From: Planctomycetota bacterium
GTDB lineage: Bacteria; Planctomycetota; JAJSAM01; JAJVHW01
Direction: 5' to 3'
Assembly (NCBI GenBank): GCA_021776825.1
Contig: JAJFFG010000104.1
Span: forward strand, 1-64,000
DNA: 64,000 nt
Part shown: piece by piece, positions 42,851 through 51,277 of the stretch
How positions within the stretch are numbered: the first letter of the stretch is position 1
Layout of the letters: the number at the start of each line of letters is the position of its first letter
Made by a program: the position numbers and the translations under genes
The notes under the pieces: generated by a model
What the model saw: the letters and a program-made list of their open reading frames with translations, nothing else
Database searches by the model: none
What the model was told of the DNA's origin: nothing

Positions 42851-44892
42851 CCCAGGGAAGCGCCCATTCCGTTGCTCTCGCACTCGTGGCAATCGCGGCG
42901 ACCACAGCACTCGCCGCAGACGAAGATGCGAGCGACCTCGAGACCGAGATCGTCGTCGTCGCACGGCGCTTTGGGTCCGACGCCGGCACCACTGTTCCGA
43001 GTGTGACCGTGATCGGTCCCAAGACGCTCGAGCGCCGTCAGTCCACCCACGTGCACGACGCACTGCAGGAGGTGCCTGGCGTTCAGATACGGCAGGGCGG
43101 CCCGCTCGGTCAGGCGACGCAGATGCATGTGCGCGGCGCCGGGACCAACCAGACGCTCGTGCTCGTCGATGGCATTCCCCAGAACGACGCCACGCTCGGC
43201 GGCGGCTTCGACTTCAACGATCTCACGACCCACGGTGTCGAGCGCATCGAGGTGCTGCGCGGCAGCTACGGCGTGCTCTACGGGACGGAGGCCATCGGCG
43301 GCGTCGTCAGCGTCACGACGCGCCGCGGCGCGGGTCCGCTCAGTGGGTTCGCGCGCGTCGAAGGCGGCTCGTTCGACACGCACGGCGAGTCGTTCGGTCT
43401 GTCGGCGGGCGAAGAGGGGCACGACTGGGCGCTCACTCTCGGCTCGTTGCGCACACACGGCGAGCGGGCACGCGAGTCGTACCGCGTCCGCGATGCCGTG
43501 CTCTCGTTCGGCATCGATGCGTTCGAGGACCTCGAGCTCACCGGGACGTTCCGCATCGCCGACTCGGAGACGGAGAGCCCGTTCGACTTCGCGACAACCG
43601 GTGTACTGCCCGAAGACGCGAACATCGGGCGCGACCGGCGGACGATCTCGACGGGGCTGACAGCGGTGTGGGACGCGACCGATTGGCTCGCTGTCCGCAC
43701 GCAGGTCTCGCTACTCGACGTCGACAGCACATTCGAGAACGGGCCCGACGGCGTGGACGTCGTCGATCCCGACTTCGTGCCCGGCTCGGGTGACGAGATC
43801 CGTGTCGTGCGCAACGAGTTCGTCTCGAAGAACACGTCGGAAGATGTGCGCCTGCGCGTCGAGGGAACGGTCGCGGTCGGCCGTCTGCTCGGGCTGCGCG
43901 ATGACACAGGTGACGGCACAGGTGACGGCACCGCAGTCGAGGTGACGCTCGGCGGGGAGCGCCTCGATCAGGACACGCTCAGCAAGTCCACATTCCCGGA
44001 CTTCACGACGCCGACGTCCTCGACGCAGCGCGACCACCATGACACGGACAACGAAGCGGTCTTCGCCCTGGTCGAGGTGCGGCCTGCGGATGTCGCCGTG
44101 TTCGACGATCCGGTGCTTTCGTTCGGTGCGCGCAACGACGATCACAGCGTGTTCGGCGATGAGACCTCGCGCTTCGCGGGGGCGCGGGCCGGAGTCGGTG
44201 ACCACGGAACGATCGTGCGCGCGTCGTACGGCGAGGGCTACCGAGCGCCGAAGCCGGGCGAGCTGTTCGACCCGTTCGTCGGCGACGCCACGTTGCGTCC
44301 GGAGACGTCGGAGAGCGTGGACATCGGCGTGGAGCAGCCCGTTCTCGACGACGGCCTGGTCGTCGGGGCGACTTGGTTCCGCCTGCGGACCGACGACCTC
44401 ATCGCATTCGATCCCACGATTGCGACACCGGCCCGTCCGTTCGGCGCGCTGGCGAACGCACTGAGAACGGAGACCGAGGGCGTCGAGTGGAGCGCGGCGG
44501 CGGACCTCGGTGGCGGCTTCCGCGCCCGGGGCACGTACACGCGGCAGCGCCCCGACGACAAGACCACGGGCGCCGATCTGTTCAATCGCGCCCGCAGCTT
44601 CGGCTCGGCCGGTGTCAGCTGGTCGGGCGGCGATCTGGACGTCTCGCTCGATGGCGTCTTCTCCGGTCACTTCCACGGCCAGAGCGGGGCCGTCACGTAC
44701 CCGGAGCCGTCGCCTCGGCGTCACGTCGGACGTCAGGCTCTCGTGACGCTGACCGCGCGCTGGCGTGCATCGGAGACGCTGACTCTCTTCGGCCGCATCG
44801 ACAATCTGCTCGACGACGACTTCGTGACCTCGCCGACCGCGCCCGCCGGCGCTCCGCTCGGAGTGTTCGTCGGCGCACAGCTCGACTTCTGA
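42847..44892 (+). CDS. btuB: TonB-dependent outer-membrane receptor, BtuB-type
   Basis: The 681-residue protein has a signal peptide (VALALVAIAATTALAA). A candidate TonB box lies in ETEIVVVA. The plug domain shows LQEVPGVQIRQGG, MHVRGAGTNQTLVLVDGIP, VERIEVLRGSYGVLYGTEAIGG and VVSVTTRRG. About twenty beta-strands form the barrel, with a terminal aromatic (GVFVGAQLDF). Being last in a B12-riboswitch operon with btuFCD, it almost certainly imports corrinoids. It implies a genuine TonB-energised outer membrane. Confidence 0.92.
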   Translation: MTQGSAHSVALALVAIAATTALAADEDASDLETEIVVVARRFGSDAGTTVPSVTVIGPKTLERRQSTHVHDALQEVPGVQIRQGGPLGQATQMHVRGAGTNQTLVLVDGIPQNDATLGGGFDFNDLTTHGVERIEVLRGSYGVLYGTEAIGGVVSVTTRRGAGPLSGFARVEGGSFDTHGESFGLSAGEEGHDWALTLGSLRTHGERARESYRVRDAVLSFGIDAFEDLELTGTFRIADSETESPFDFATTGVLPEDANIGRDRRTISTGLTAVWDATDWLAVRTQVSLLDVDSTFENGPDGVDVVDPDFVPGSGDEIRVVRNEFVSKNTSEDVRLRVEGTVAVGRLLGLRDDTGDGTGDGTAVEVTLGGERLDQDTLSKSTFPDFTTPTSSTQRDHHDTDNEAVFALVEVRPADVAVFDDPVLSFGARNDDHSVFGDETSRFAGARAGVGDHGTIVRASYGEGYRAPKPGELFDPFVGDATLRPETSESVDIGVEQPVLDDGLVVGATWFRLRTDDLIAFDPTIATPARPFGALANALRTETEGVEWSAAADLGGGFRARGTYTRQRPDDKTTGADLFNRARSFGSAGVSWSGGDLDVSLDGVFSGHFHGQSGAVTYPEPSPRRHVGRQALVTLTARWRASETLTLFGRIDNLLDDDFVTSPTAPAGAPLGVFVGAQLDF

Positions 44893-45003
44893 CCGCGCGG
44901 CCCTTCTCACCTCCGCCGACCGACTGCGCTACCGTGCGCCGTCCTCGCGGCGGGGGCGTCGCGTGCCTCATGAATAGGCCGGGCAGGGGGATCGGAGCGG
45001 ACC

Positions 45004-45579
45004 ATGGAACTCGCAACCCGCATGTCGCGGCTGGGCACCGAGACGGCGTTCGAGGTGCTCGCCCGCGCGAAGGCGTTGGAGGCCGAGGGGCGCAATATCG
45101 TGCACCTCGAGATCGGCGAGCCGGACTTCGACACACCGCGTCACATCGTGGACGCAGGTGTCGAGGCCATGCGGACCGGCTGGACCCACTACGGCCCCTC
45201 GCTCGGTCTGCCCGGACTGCGTGATGCGATCGTTGAGCACGTGAACCGCACGCGCGGCATCGAGACGAACCCCGCTCAGGTGGTCGTCACGCCCGGCGCC
45301 AAGCCGATCATGTTCTTCGCGCTGCTTGCGCTTGTCGGGCCGGGCGACGAGGTCGTCTATCCCGACCCCGGCTTCCCGATCTACGTGTTCCCCAACGTGA
45401 CCGGCACCGGCATCCCCGCGAAGGAGCTGTCGGTACGGCTGCTCGAGGAGGCCGGTGTCGCGTGCCTCGCCGGGACCGCGTTCGGCGCGGGCGGCGAGGG
45501 GTACGTCCGCTTCTCGTACGCCAACTCGATCGACAACATCCGCGAGGCGCTGCGCCGCTTCGAGGCACTGCTCGGATAG
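45004..45579 (+). pseudogene. Class I/II aminotransferase with the central catalytic domain deleted in frame
   Basis: The 191-residue frame begins like an aspartate/aromatic aminotransferase (FEVLARAKALEAEGRNIVHL, EIGEPDFDTP, THYGPSLGLPGLRDAI, VVVTPGAKPIMFFALLAL). After PDPGFPIY (to residue 127) it jumps to VFPNVTGTGIPAKELSVRLL and the normal C-terminus (RFSYANSIDNIREALRRFE). About 200 residues are missing, including the NPTG region and the PLP-binding lysine. The junction is at TCTACG (45380-45385), a likely micro-homology. The frame is otherwise open with good codons. It should not transaminate. Confidence 0.8.
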
Positions 45580-45588
45580 GCTGCGCGC

Positions 45589-46950
45589 ATGCGACGGACG
45601 CTCCCGCTCCTGGCGCTCGCTCTGACCCTGATCGGAGGCTGCGGCCCCGATCCGGCGACCGACCCTTCCGCGCCGGGTGGCGACGCCTTGCCTCGCCATT
45701 CGAGGGTCGACTCGGACCTCTTCGACGGCTGGAAGACACCCGCCGGCACGGCGCCCCGGAGCGTGATCTTCCTGATCGGGGACGGCATGGGGCCGCAGCA
45801 GATCGGGCTCTTGATGGACTGGGCCGACGCGGCCGGTCGCGACGGAACGGCGTGGGCGAGCCTGGTCGACGCGGGCACCCTCGGCATGGTGCGCACGGGG
45901 GCGCAGAACTCTCCCGTGACGGACTCGGCCGCGTCCGCGACGTCGATGGCGGCTGGCGTGACGGCGCCCAACGGCTTCATCGGGATGGACGCGACCGGCA
46001 CCGAACTGACGACGTGCCTCGACGACGCTCAGGCGACCGGCCGTCGGACCGGCCTCGTATCGACGGCGCGCCTCACGCACGCGACTCCCGCAGCGTTCGC
46101 CGCTCACACCCCCGACCGCGGACAGGAGGAACTGATCGCTGAGCACCTCCTGGCGTCGAACGTGGATGTGATGCTCGGCGGCGGCGCGCACTACTTGCCG
46201 CCCGAGGCGCTCACCGCGGCTGGCTATTCGGTCGTGACGAGCGCAGGCGAACTGTCCACGCTCGTCCCCGGCATGGGACGCGTGGCGGGCGTCTTTTCGC
46301 GCTCCCACATTCCGTACGCCCTCGACCGCGACACCGAGGACGTCGGCGACGTGCCGACGTTGGCGGAGATGAGCGCGAAGGCGCTCGAGGTCCTCTCGGC
46401 GGGCGATGCGCCGTTCTTCCTGAGGGTCGAGGCCGGGCGCATCGACCACGGCGGTCACATCAACGACGTGGCGGCAGTGCTCGGAGAGATGCGCGAGATG
46501 GACGACGCCCTCGCGATCCTCTCCGACTACGCCGGGGAGCATCCCGACACGCTCCTGGTCGTCACCGCGGATCACGAGACGGGCGGCCTGGCGCTGAGCT
46601 ATGGCTCCGGACGGCTCTCGAAGGATGACTTCCTCGCGATGGCGCGGGCAGAGACCACGCTCGAGGCCCAGGCACCGCCCCGTGATCAGCGAGAAGCGGT
46701 CGATCCGGCGGTCTTCGGCGTCGGTCGCGCGGGCTTCTACCCGCCGTACTCACACTGGGAGACGTCGCGCGCACTCGAACGATCTGCGCTCTGGCACGTT
46801 TCCTACGGAACGCAGGGTCATACCGCCACACCGGTGCCCATCGCGGCGAGGGGACCAGGGGCCGAGCACTTCGGCGGACTCCTGGACCACGTCGAGGTCG
46901 GCCGCCTGCTGCGGCACTGGATGCACCTGCCGCCGGAGCCCGCTCGATGA
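45589..46950 (+). CDS. Alkaline phosphatase, lipoprotein type
   Basis: This 453-residue enzyme of the PhoA superfamily removes phosphate in the periplasm or at the outer membrane. A lipoprotein signal (LPLLALALTLIGGC, lipobox IGGC) precedes the metal-binding start FLIGDGMGPQQI. The nucleophile motif VTDSAASATSMAAG, GRIDHGGHINDVAAV and TADHETGG are present. The His near the end, GTQGHTATPVPI, completes the zinc site. It is the first gene of a group that overlaps the threonine aldolase gene by four bases. Confidence 0.9.
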   Translation: MRRTLPLLALALTLIGGCGPDPATDPSAPGGDALPRHSRVDSDLFDGWKTPAGTAPRSVIFLIGDGMGPQQIGLLMDWADAAGRDGTAWASLVDAGTLGMVRTGAQNSPVTDSAASATSMAAGVTAPNGFIGMDATGTELTTCLDDAQATGRRTGLVSTARLTHATPAAFAAHTPDRGQEELIAEHLLASNVDVMLGGGAHYLPPEALTAAGYSVVTSAGELSTLVPGMGRVAGVFSRSHIPYALDRDTEDVGDVPTLAEMSAKALEVLSAGDAPFFLRVEAGRIDHGGHINDVAAVLGEMREMDDALAILSDYAGEHPDTLLVVTADHETGGLALSYGSGRLSKDDFLAMARAETTLEAQAPPRDQREAVDPAVFGVGRAGFYPPYSHWETSRALERSALWHVSYGTQGHTATPVPIAARGPGAEHFGGLLDHVEVGRLLRHWMHLPPEPAR

Positions 46951-47996
46951 AGAACGTCGACTTCCGATCCGACACCGTCACACGTCCGACGCCCGAGATG
47001 ATGGCGGCGATGTCTTCAGCCGAGCTCGGCGATGACGTGCTGGGCCACGATCCGACCGTCCAGGCACTCGAGGGAGAGGGCGCGGCGCTGCTCGGCAAGG
47101 ACGCCGCGCTCTACATGCCGTCCGGGACGATGTGCAACCTGGTCGCGTTCCTGACCCATACCCGACCGGGCGATCAGGTCATCGTCGAGCAGTGGTCGCA
47201 CACGGCCTGCTTCGAGGGCGGCGGCGCCGGGATGTTCGCGGGCGTGCTGGTCCGGACGCTGCCGTCCGAGAGCGGGATGCTCGACGCCGCCGACGTGGCC
47301 GGGTGGATGCTGCCGCGCTCGGAGCACTCGCCGGGCACGTCGTTGGTCTCGCTGGAGCAGACGCACAACTTCCATGGCGGCCGCGTCCTCCCGCTCGAGG
47401 GCATGCAGGCCGTCGCGGAGGCGGCTGGCTCGCGTGGGGCGCGCCTGCACTTGGATGGCGCACGACTCTTCAACGCGGTGGCGGCCTCCGGCGTCCCGGC
47501 GGCGGCGTACGCGGACGTCGCTGACTCGGTCAGCATCTGCCTGTCGAAGGGTCTCTGCGCCCCGGTCGGCTCGCTTCTCGCGGGGGATTCCGACTTCATC
47601 GAGGCCGCGCGCTACCACCGCAAGCGTCTTGGTGGCGGCATGCGGCAGAGCGGCGTCATCGCGGCTGCCGGGCGCGTGGCGCTGGCCTCGATGCGCGAGC
47701 GTCTGGCCCAGGATCACGAACGGGCAGCCCGGCTGGCCTCGGGCGTCGCGGCGCTCGACGGGTTTTCCGTGGATGCCAGCCGCGTCGAAACCAACATCCT
47801 CTTCGTGGGCACCGGCCGCGTGGAGGCGGCGGAGATCGTGAGCGCTGCGGGGACGGAGGGCATCCTGCTCTACGCCACCGCCGAGCACGCCATCCGCTTC
47901 GTGACCCATCACGACGTGGACGACGACGCTGTGGACCGCCTTCTCACCCTGCTCGCACGCTTTGCGGGCAGCACTGACACCAACGGGAGCGTGTGA
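46947..47996 (+). CDS. ltaE: Low-specificity L-threonine aldolase
   Basis: This PLP enzyme cleaves threonine or allo-threonine to glycine and acetaldehyde. The 349-residue protein shows DFRSDTVTRPTPEM, GDDVLGHDPTV, MPSGTMCNLVAFLTHTRPGD, LEQTHNFHGGRVLP, LHLDGARLFNA and the Schiff-base lysine in ICLSKGLCAPVGS. All family landmarks are intact, in contrast to the broken aminotransferase nearby. Confidence 0.9.
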   Translation: MKNVDFRSDTVTRPTPEMMAAMSSAELGDDVLGHDPTVQALEGEGAALLGKDAALYMPSGTMCNLVAFLTHTRPGDQVIVEQWSHTACFEGGGAGMFAGVLVRTLPSESGMLDAADVAGWMLPRSEHSPGTSLVSLEQTHNFHGGRVLPLEGMQAVAEAAGSRGARLHLDGARLFNAVAASGVPAAAYADVADSVSICLSKGLCAPVGSLLAGDSDFIEAARYHRKRLGGGMRQSGVIAAAGRVALASMRERLAQDHERAARLASGVAALDGFSVDASRVETNILFVGTGRVEAAEIVSAAGTEGILLYATAEHAIRFVTHHDVDDDAVDRLLTLLARFAGSTDTNGSV

Positions 47997-48805
47997 TGCG
48001 CCTCTTCGATCCGCACGTGCACATGTACTGCCGCCTGACCGACGACTACGAGTCGATGGCGCTGTGCGGCATCACCACGCTCGTCGAGCCGGCCTTCTGG
48101 CTGGGCACCGAGCGCACGCACCCCGAGTCGTTCTACGACTACTTCGAGCACATCACGGTGTTCGAGCAGAAGCGCGCGGCGAAGTACGGGATCAACCACT
48201 ACCAGTGCATCGGTGTGAACCCGAAGGACGCCGAGAACCTCGAGGTCACACTGCCGACCCTCGAGGGCATGCGGCACTTCTTTGACCGCCCGTCGGTCGT
48301 CGGGGTCGGCGAGATCGGCCTCAACGAGAACACCGCGAACGAGATGATCGGGCTGGAGAAGCAGCTCGAGCTCTCGCAGGAGCTGAAGCTTCCCGCGCTC
48401 GTCCACACGCCGCACGTCGACAAGCGCACTGGCGTTCAGATGATCGCGGACCTCATCAAGTCGAAGAGCTGGAACAACGACCTGATCCTGATTGACCACA
48501 TCACCGAGGAGACGATCGACATCGTCCGTGACCTCGGCGTGTGGGTCGGCATGACGGTCTACCCGAACACGAAGCTCTCGCCGCAGCGCGCCGTCGCGAT
48601 GTTCGAGCGCTACGGCCCCGAGAAGATGATGGTGAACTCCAGCGTCGACTGGGGCGAGAGCGACCCGCTGAGCGTGCCGAAGTGTGTGCGCCTGATGCGG
48701 ATGGAAGGCTGGACCGAGAGCGACATCGAGCGCTTCGTCTGGCGCAACCCGATCGAGTTCTGGGGTCAGAGCGGACGGCTGTCCGAGACCCCCGACATGC
48801 CCTAA
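47996..48805 (+). CDS. TatD-like metal-dependent hydrolase
   Basis: The ATG at 47996 overlaps the preceding stop (TGATG) and gives 269 residues. The amidohydrolase/TatD barrel shows the first metal motif DPHVH, GVGEIGLNENT (metal Glu), LVHTPH, LIDHITEET and the last Asp in SSVDWGESD. The segment ALCGITTLVEPAFWLG matches the TatD-like subfamily found in various biosynthetic clusters. The true substrate (nuclease or small-molecule hydrolase) is not clear. Confidence 0.8.
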   Translation: MRLFDPHVHMYCRLTDDYESMALCGITTLVEPAFWLGTERTHPESFYDYFEHITVFEQKRAAKYGINHYQCIGVNPKDAENLEVTLPTLEGMRHFFDRPSVVGVGEIGLNENTANEMIGLEKQLELSQELKLPALVHTPHVDKRTGVQMIADLIKSKSWNNDLILIDHITEETIDIVRDLGVWVGMTVYPNTKLSPQRAVAMFERYGPEKMMVNSSVDWGESDPLSVPKCVRLMRMEGWTESDIERFVWRNPIEFWGQSGRLSETPDMP

Positions 48806-48822
48806 GGGGCAGAGGACGCACC

Positions 48823-50163
48823 GTGGCCGGGATCTTCAAGGCGTACGACATCCGGGGCACGGTCCCCGATCAGCTCGACGAGGCACTCGCGGAGCGCATC
48901 GGCGTCGCCGTGGCGCACCACCTGGGCGCGAAGCGCATGGTGGTCGGTCGCGACATGCGCGACAGCGGCGTGGGGCTCTCGCGGGCGCTGATCCGTGGCA
49001 TCAACGCGATGGGCTGCGACGTGATCGACATCGGCGTCGTCTCGACCCCGATGCAGTACTTCGCGGTCGGGAGCCTCGAGGCCGACGGCGGCGTCATGGT
49101 CACCGCGTCGCACAACCCGGCCGGCTACAACGGCTTCAAGATCTCCGGCAAGAACGTGGTCCCGATCGGCGGCGGCTCGGGGCTGCCAGAGATCGAGGCG
49201 ATCGCACGCGGCGAACTGCCGCCGCCCGCCGAGACGTCAGGCGCTGTGACGGAGCAGGACGTCAAGGCCGGCTACGCCGAGAAGATCCTCGGCATGATCA
49301 AGCCGGCCGGCCGGCGCCTGAAGGTCGCCGTCGACTGTGGCAACGGCATGGGTGGGCTCGAGGTCGAGAGCGTGCTGCGCAAGCTGCCCATCGACATCAT
49401 CGGCCTGTACCTCGAGCCGGATGGCACGTTCCCGAACCACGAGGCGAACCCCCTCAACCCGGCGAACATGCGCGATCTACAGGCGACCGTCCTCCGCGAG
49501 GGGTGCGACGTCGGCCTGGCGTTTGACGGTGACGCCGACCGCGCGTGCTTCTGCGACGAGAAGGGCGAGATCCTCGGGAACGACCTTGTCACGGCGTTGC
49601 TGGCTCCGGAACTCGTGCCGAGCGAGCCGGGCGCGGCGGTGCTCTACGACCTCCGCTCGTCGCGCGTCGTCGCCGAGACGATCTCGGCCCTGGGCGGCAC
49701 GCCGATCCGCGAGCGCGTCGGTCACGCCTTCATGAAGGCGACCCTGCGCCGGCACGCCGGCCCGTACGGCGGTGAGCTCTCCGGCCACTTCTACTTCCGC
49801 GACCTCTGGTACACGGACTCCGGGATCTATGCCGCAGGCCTCGTGCTGAGCCAGATCGCCCGCGGTGACCAGACGCTCTCCGAGATCGCGGCGCCGCTGC
49901 GGCGCTACCCGACGACAGGCGAGGTGAACTTCCATGTCGAGGACAAGGACGGCCTGATCGAACAGATCGCCGCCACGTTCGACGACGCCGAGCAGGACCG
50001 CCTCGACGGCATCACGGTCAACTACCCCACGTGGTGGTGCAACGTGCGCAAGTCGAACACCGAGCCGCTGCTGCGGTTGGTGCTCGAGGCGGACGACGTG
50101 GAGACGTTCGAGGCGGCGCGGGCGAAGGTCATGGCGATCCTGGGAACGCCCGTCGAGCACTAG
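48823..50163 (+). CDS. Phosphomannomutase/phosphoglucomutase
   Basis: This alpha-D-phosphohexomutase interconverts hexose 1- and 6-phosphates for surface polysaccharide synthesis. The GTG at 48823 gives 446 residues. The start IFKAYDIRGTVPDQ is typical of the AlgC/ManB group. The phosphoserine loop VTASHNPAGYNGFK, the metal loop AFDGDADRACF, the sugar-binding GGELSGHFYFRD and the phosphate-binding RKSNTEPLLRL are all present. It is complete. Confidence 0.93.
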   Translation: MAGIFKAYDIRGTVPDQLDEALAERIGVAVAHHLGAKRMVVGRDMRDSGVGLSRALIRGINAMGCDVIDIGVVSTPMQYFAVGSLEADGGVMVTASHNPAGYNGFKISGKNVVPIGGGSGLPEIEAIARGELPPPAETSGAVTEQDVKAGYAEKILGMIKPAGRRLKVAVDCGNGMGGLEVESVLRKLPIDIIGLYLEPDGTFPNHEANPLNPANMRDLQATVLREGCDVGLAFDGDADRACFCDEKGEILGNDLVTALLAPELVPSEPGAAVLYDLRSSRVVAETISALGGTPIRERVGHAFMKATLRRHAGPYGGELSGHFYFRDLWYTDSGIYAAGLVLSQIARGDQTLSEIAAPLRRYPTTGEVNFHVEDKDGLIEQIAATFDDAEQDRLDGITVNYPTWWCNVRKSNTEPLLRLVLEADDVETFEAARAKVMAILGTPVEH

Positions 50164-50203
50164 CGTCACGCCGCGTGCGATGCGCACGCGTCGCGCCCCT
50201 CGA

Positions 50204-50296
50204 TATCTCTGGTCGGCTCCGCGGATGCGTCACCTCGCGCGCGAGTGCGTCCGCCGTCGGTCGCATCCTTGCGTGGCCTCATTCCCCGCGTCACGG
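50204..50296 (-). repeat. Dispersed repeat, partial copy B (inverted)
   Basis: CTCTGGTCGGCTCCGCGG through CTTGCGTGGCCTCATTCCCC to CGCGTCACG is the reverse complement of the first half of the unit at 39401. It lacks the second half. It starts 40 bp after the phosphomutase stop. Confidence 0.8.
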
Positions 50297-50299
50297 CGC

Positions 50300-50500
50300 G
50301 GGGTCACGTCGATTGCTGGTCGTGGGTTGGTGACGCGCATCGGGACATGCGGCAATCGCCGCGCCTCCCATGTCTCTGGTCGCATGCTCGGTCTCGACAA
50401 CCCTGTCGGGACGGTGAGTCCTGTCGGTCGAGAACCTGCGCGCGCTCATTCCCCGCGTCACGGCGCCTGCGCTGACGCGCAACCGCCGAGCCCCGGGGTT
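50300..50500 (-). repeat. Dispersed repeat, copy C (inverted)
   Basis: This nearly full-length inverted copy runs from GGGGTCACGTCGATTGCTGG through CGGCAATCGCCGCGCCTCCC and TCATTCCCCGCGTCACGGCG to GCGCAACCGCCGAGCCCCGG. With copy D it forms roughly 200-bp inverted repeats separated by about 410 bp. The GTCTCTGGTCGCATGC block is diverged. Confidence 0.85.
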
Positions 50501-50708
50501 GGGAATCGGGAGGTTCTCGCCTCCGCCGGACCGATGCGTTCGATGACCCGACGACACGCCTTGCGCGGGCCCGGCGGGTGGACGGCGGTCAGCGAACGAC
50601 CACGTTGGATCGGGGGCCACGGGCGCGATCCACGTGGCAGGTCGTTGACGCCGAACGTTGCAGGGGCGACCGCCATCGGTTCCCGTCGACCGCGCCACCC
50701 CAGCGGGC

Positions 50709-50731
50709 GGGGCGGATCAGGAGATCCGCCC
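50709..50731. repeat. GGGGCGGATC palindrome, copy 3
   Basis: GGGGCGGATC-AGGA-GATCCGCCC occurs with the same flanks (CCCCAGCGGGC and GTACGACCC) as at 39314. It lies near the middle of the segment between the inverted repeats. Confidence 0.85.
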
Positions 50732-50908
50732 GTACGACCCCATTGAGGTGGCGCGCGTCGGGGATTGGATGCGCGCCCGCGGCGAGATGCGGGAACGAGC
50801 GGGACCCCGATCGTCGACCGACCGCCGTCCGTATCACGAGGGTCGCCCGCGCTGCGCCAGTGGACCCGCCTCGCGCGGATGACCCCAGCGGGCGGGGCGG
50901 ACCGGTTC

Positions 50909-51111
50909 CTCACCCGGGGCGCGGCGGTTGCGCGTCAGCGCAAGCGCCGTGACGCGGGGAATGAGGCCCACGCAAGGCTGCGACCGAGGGGGTGGCTCTC
51001 GCGTGAGCGCGGACGCAGCCGCGGAGCCGACCAGAAACATGGGAGGCGCGGCGATTGCCGCATGTCCCCATCGGCGTCCACCCGCCAACCGCCAGCAATC
51101 GACGTGACCCC
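50909..51111 (+). repeat. Dispersed repeat, copy D (direct)
   Basis: The unit runs from CACCCGGGGCGCGGCGGTTG through GCGTCAGCGC, GTGACGCGGGGAATGAGGCC, GGAGCCGACCAGAAACATGG and CGGCGATTGCCGCATG to CAATCGACGTGACCCC. It is followed directly by copy E. A TTGCGCGTCAGCGCAA mini-hairpin sits near its start. Confidence 0.85.
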
Positions 51112-51115
51112 TCGC

Positions 51116-51277
51116 CGTGACGCGGGGAATGAGGCCACGCAAGGCTGCGACCGAGGGGGTGGCTCTCGCGTGAGAGCGGACGCAGCCGCGGAGCCGACCA
51201 GAAACAAGGTAGGGCGCGGCGATTGCCACATCTCGCGACGCGCGCCCACCAACTACGCGCCCCGCAATCGCCGTGAA
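51116..51277 (+). repeat. Dispersed repeat, copy E (direct), reaching the LOG gene
   Basis: CGTGACGCGGGGAATGAGGC is repeated almost exactly from copy D, including ACGCAAGGCTGCGACCGAGG, and then diverges toward the end. Its last bases abut the stop codon of the LOG-family gene on the minus strand, so it could serve as its 3' untranslated region. Confidence 0.85.

Noticed and set aside
45004..45579. A genuine short enzyme of the aminotransferase superfamily
   Set aside because: The PLP lysine and the NPTG region are absent, and both ends match full-length proteins, so it is treated as a deleted gene.
50204..51277. An insertion sequence
   Set aside because: Inverted copies suggest mobility, but no frame encodes a transposase and there is no obvious target duplication. 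It is reported only as a repeat block.
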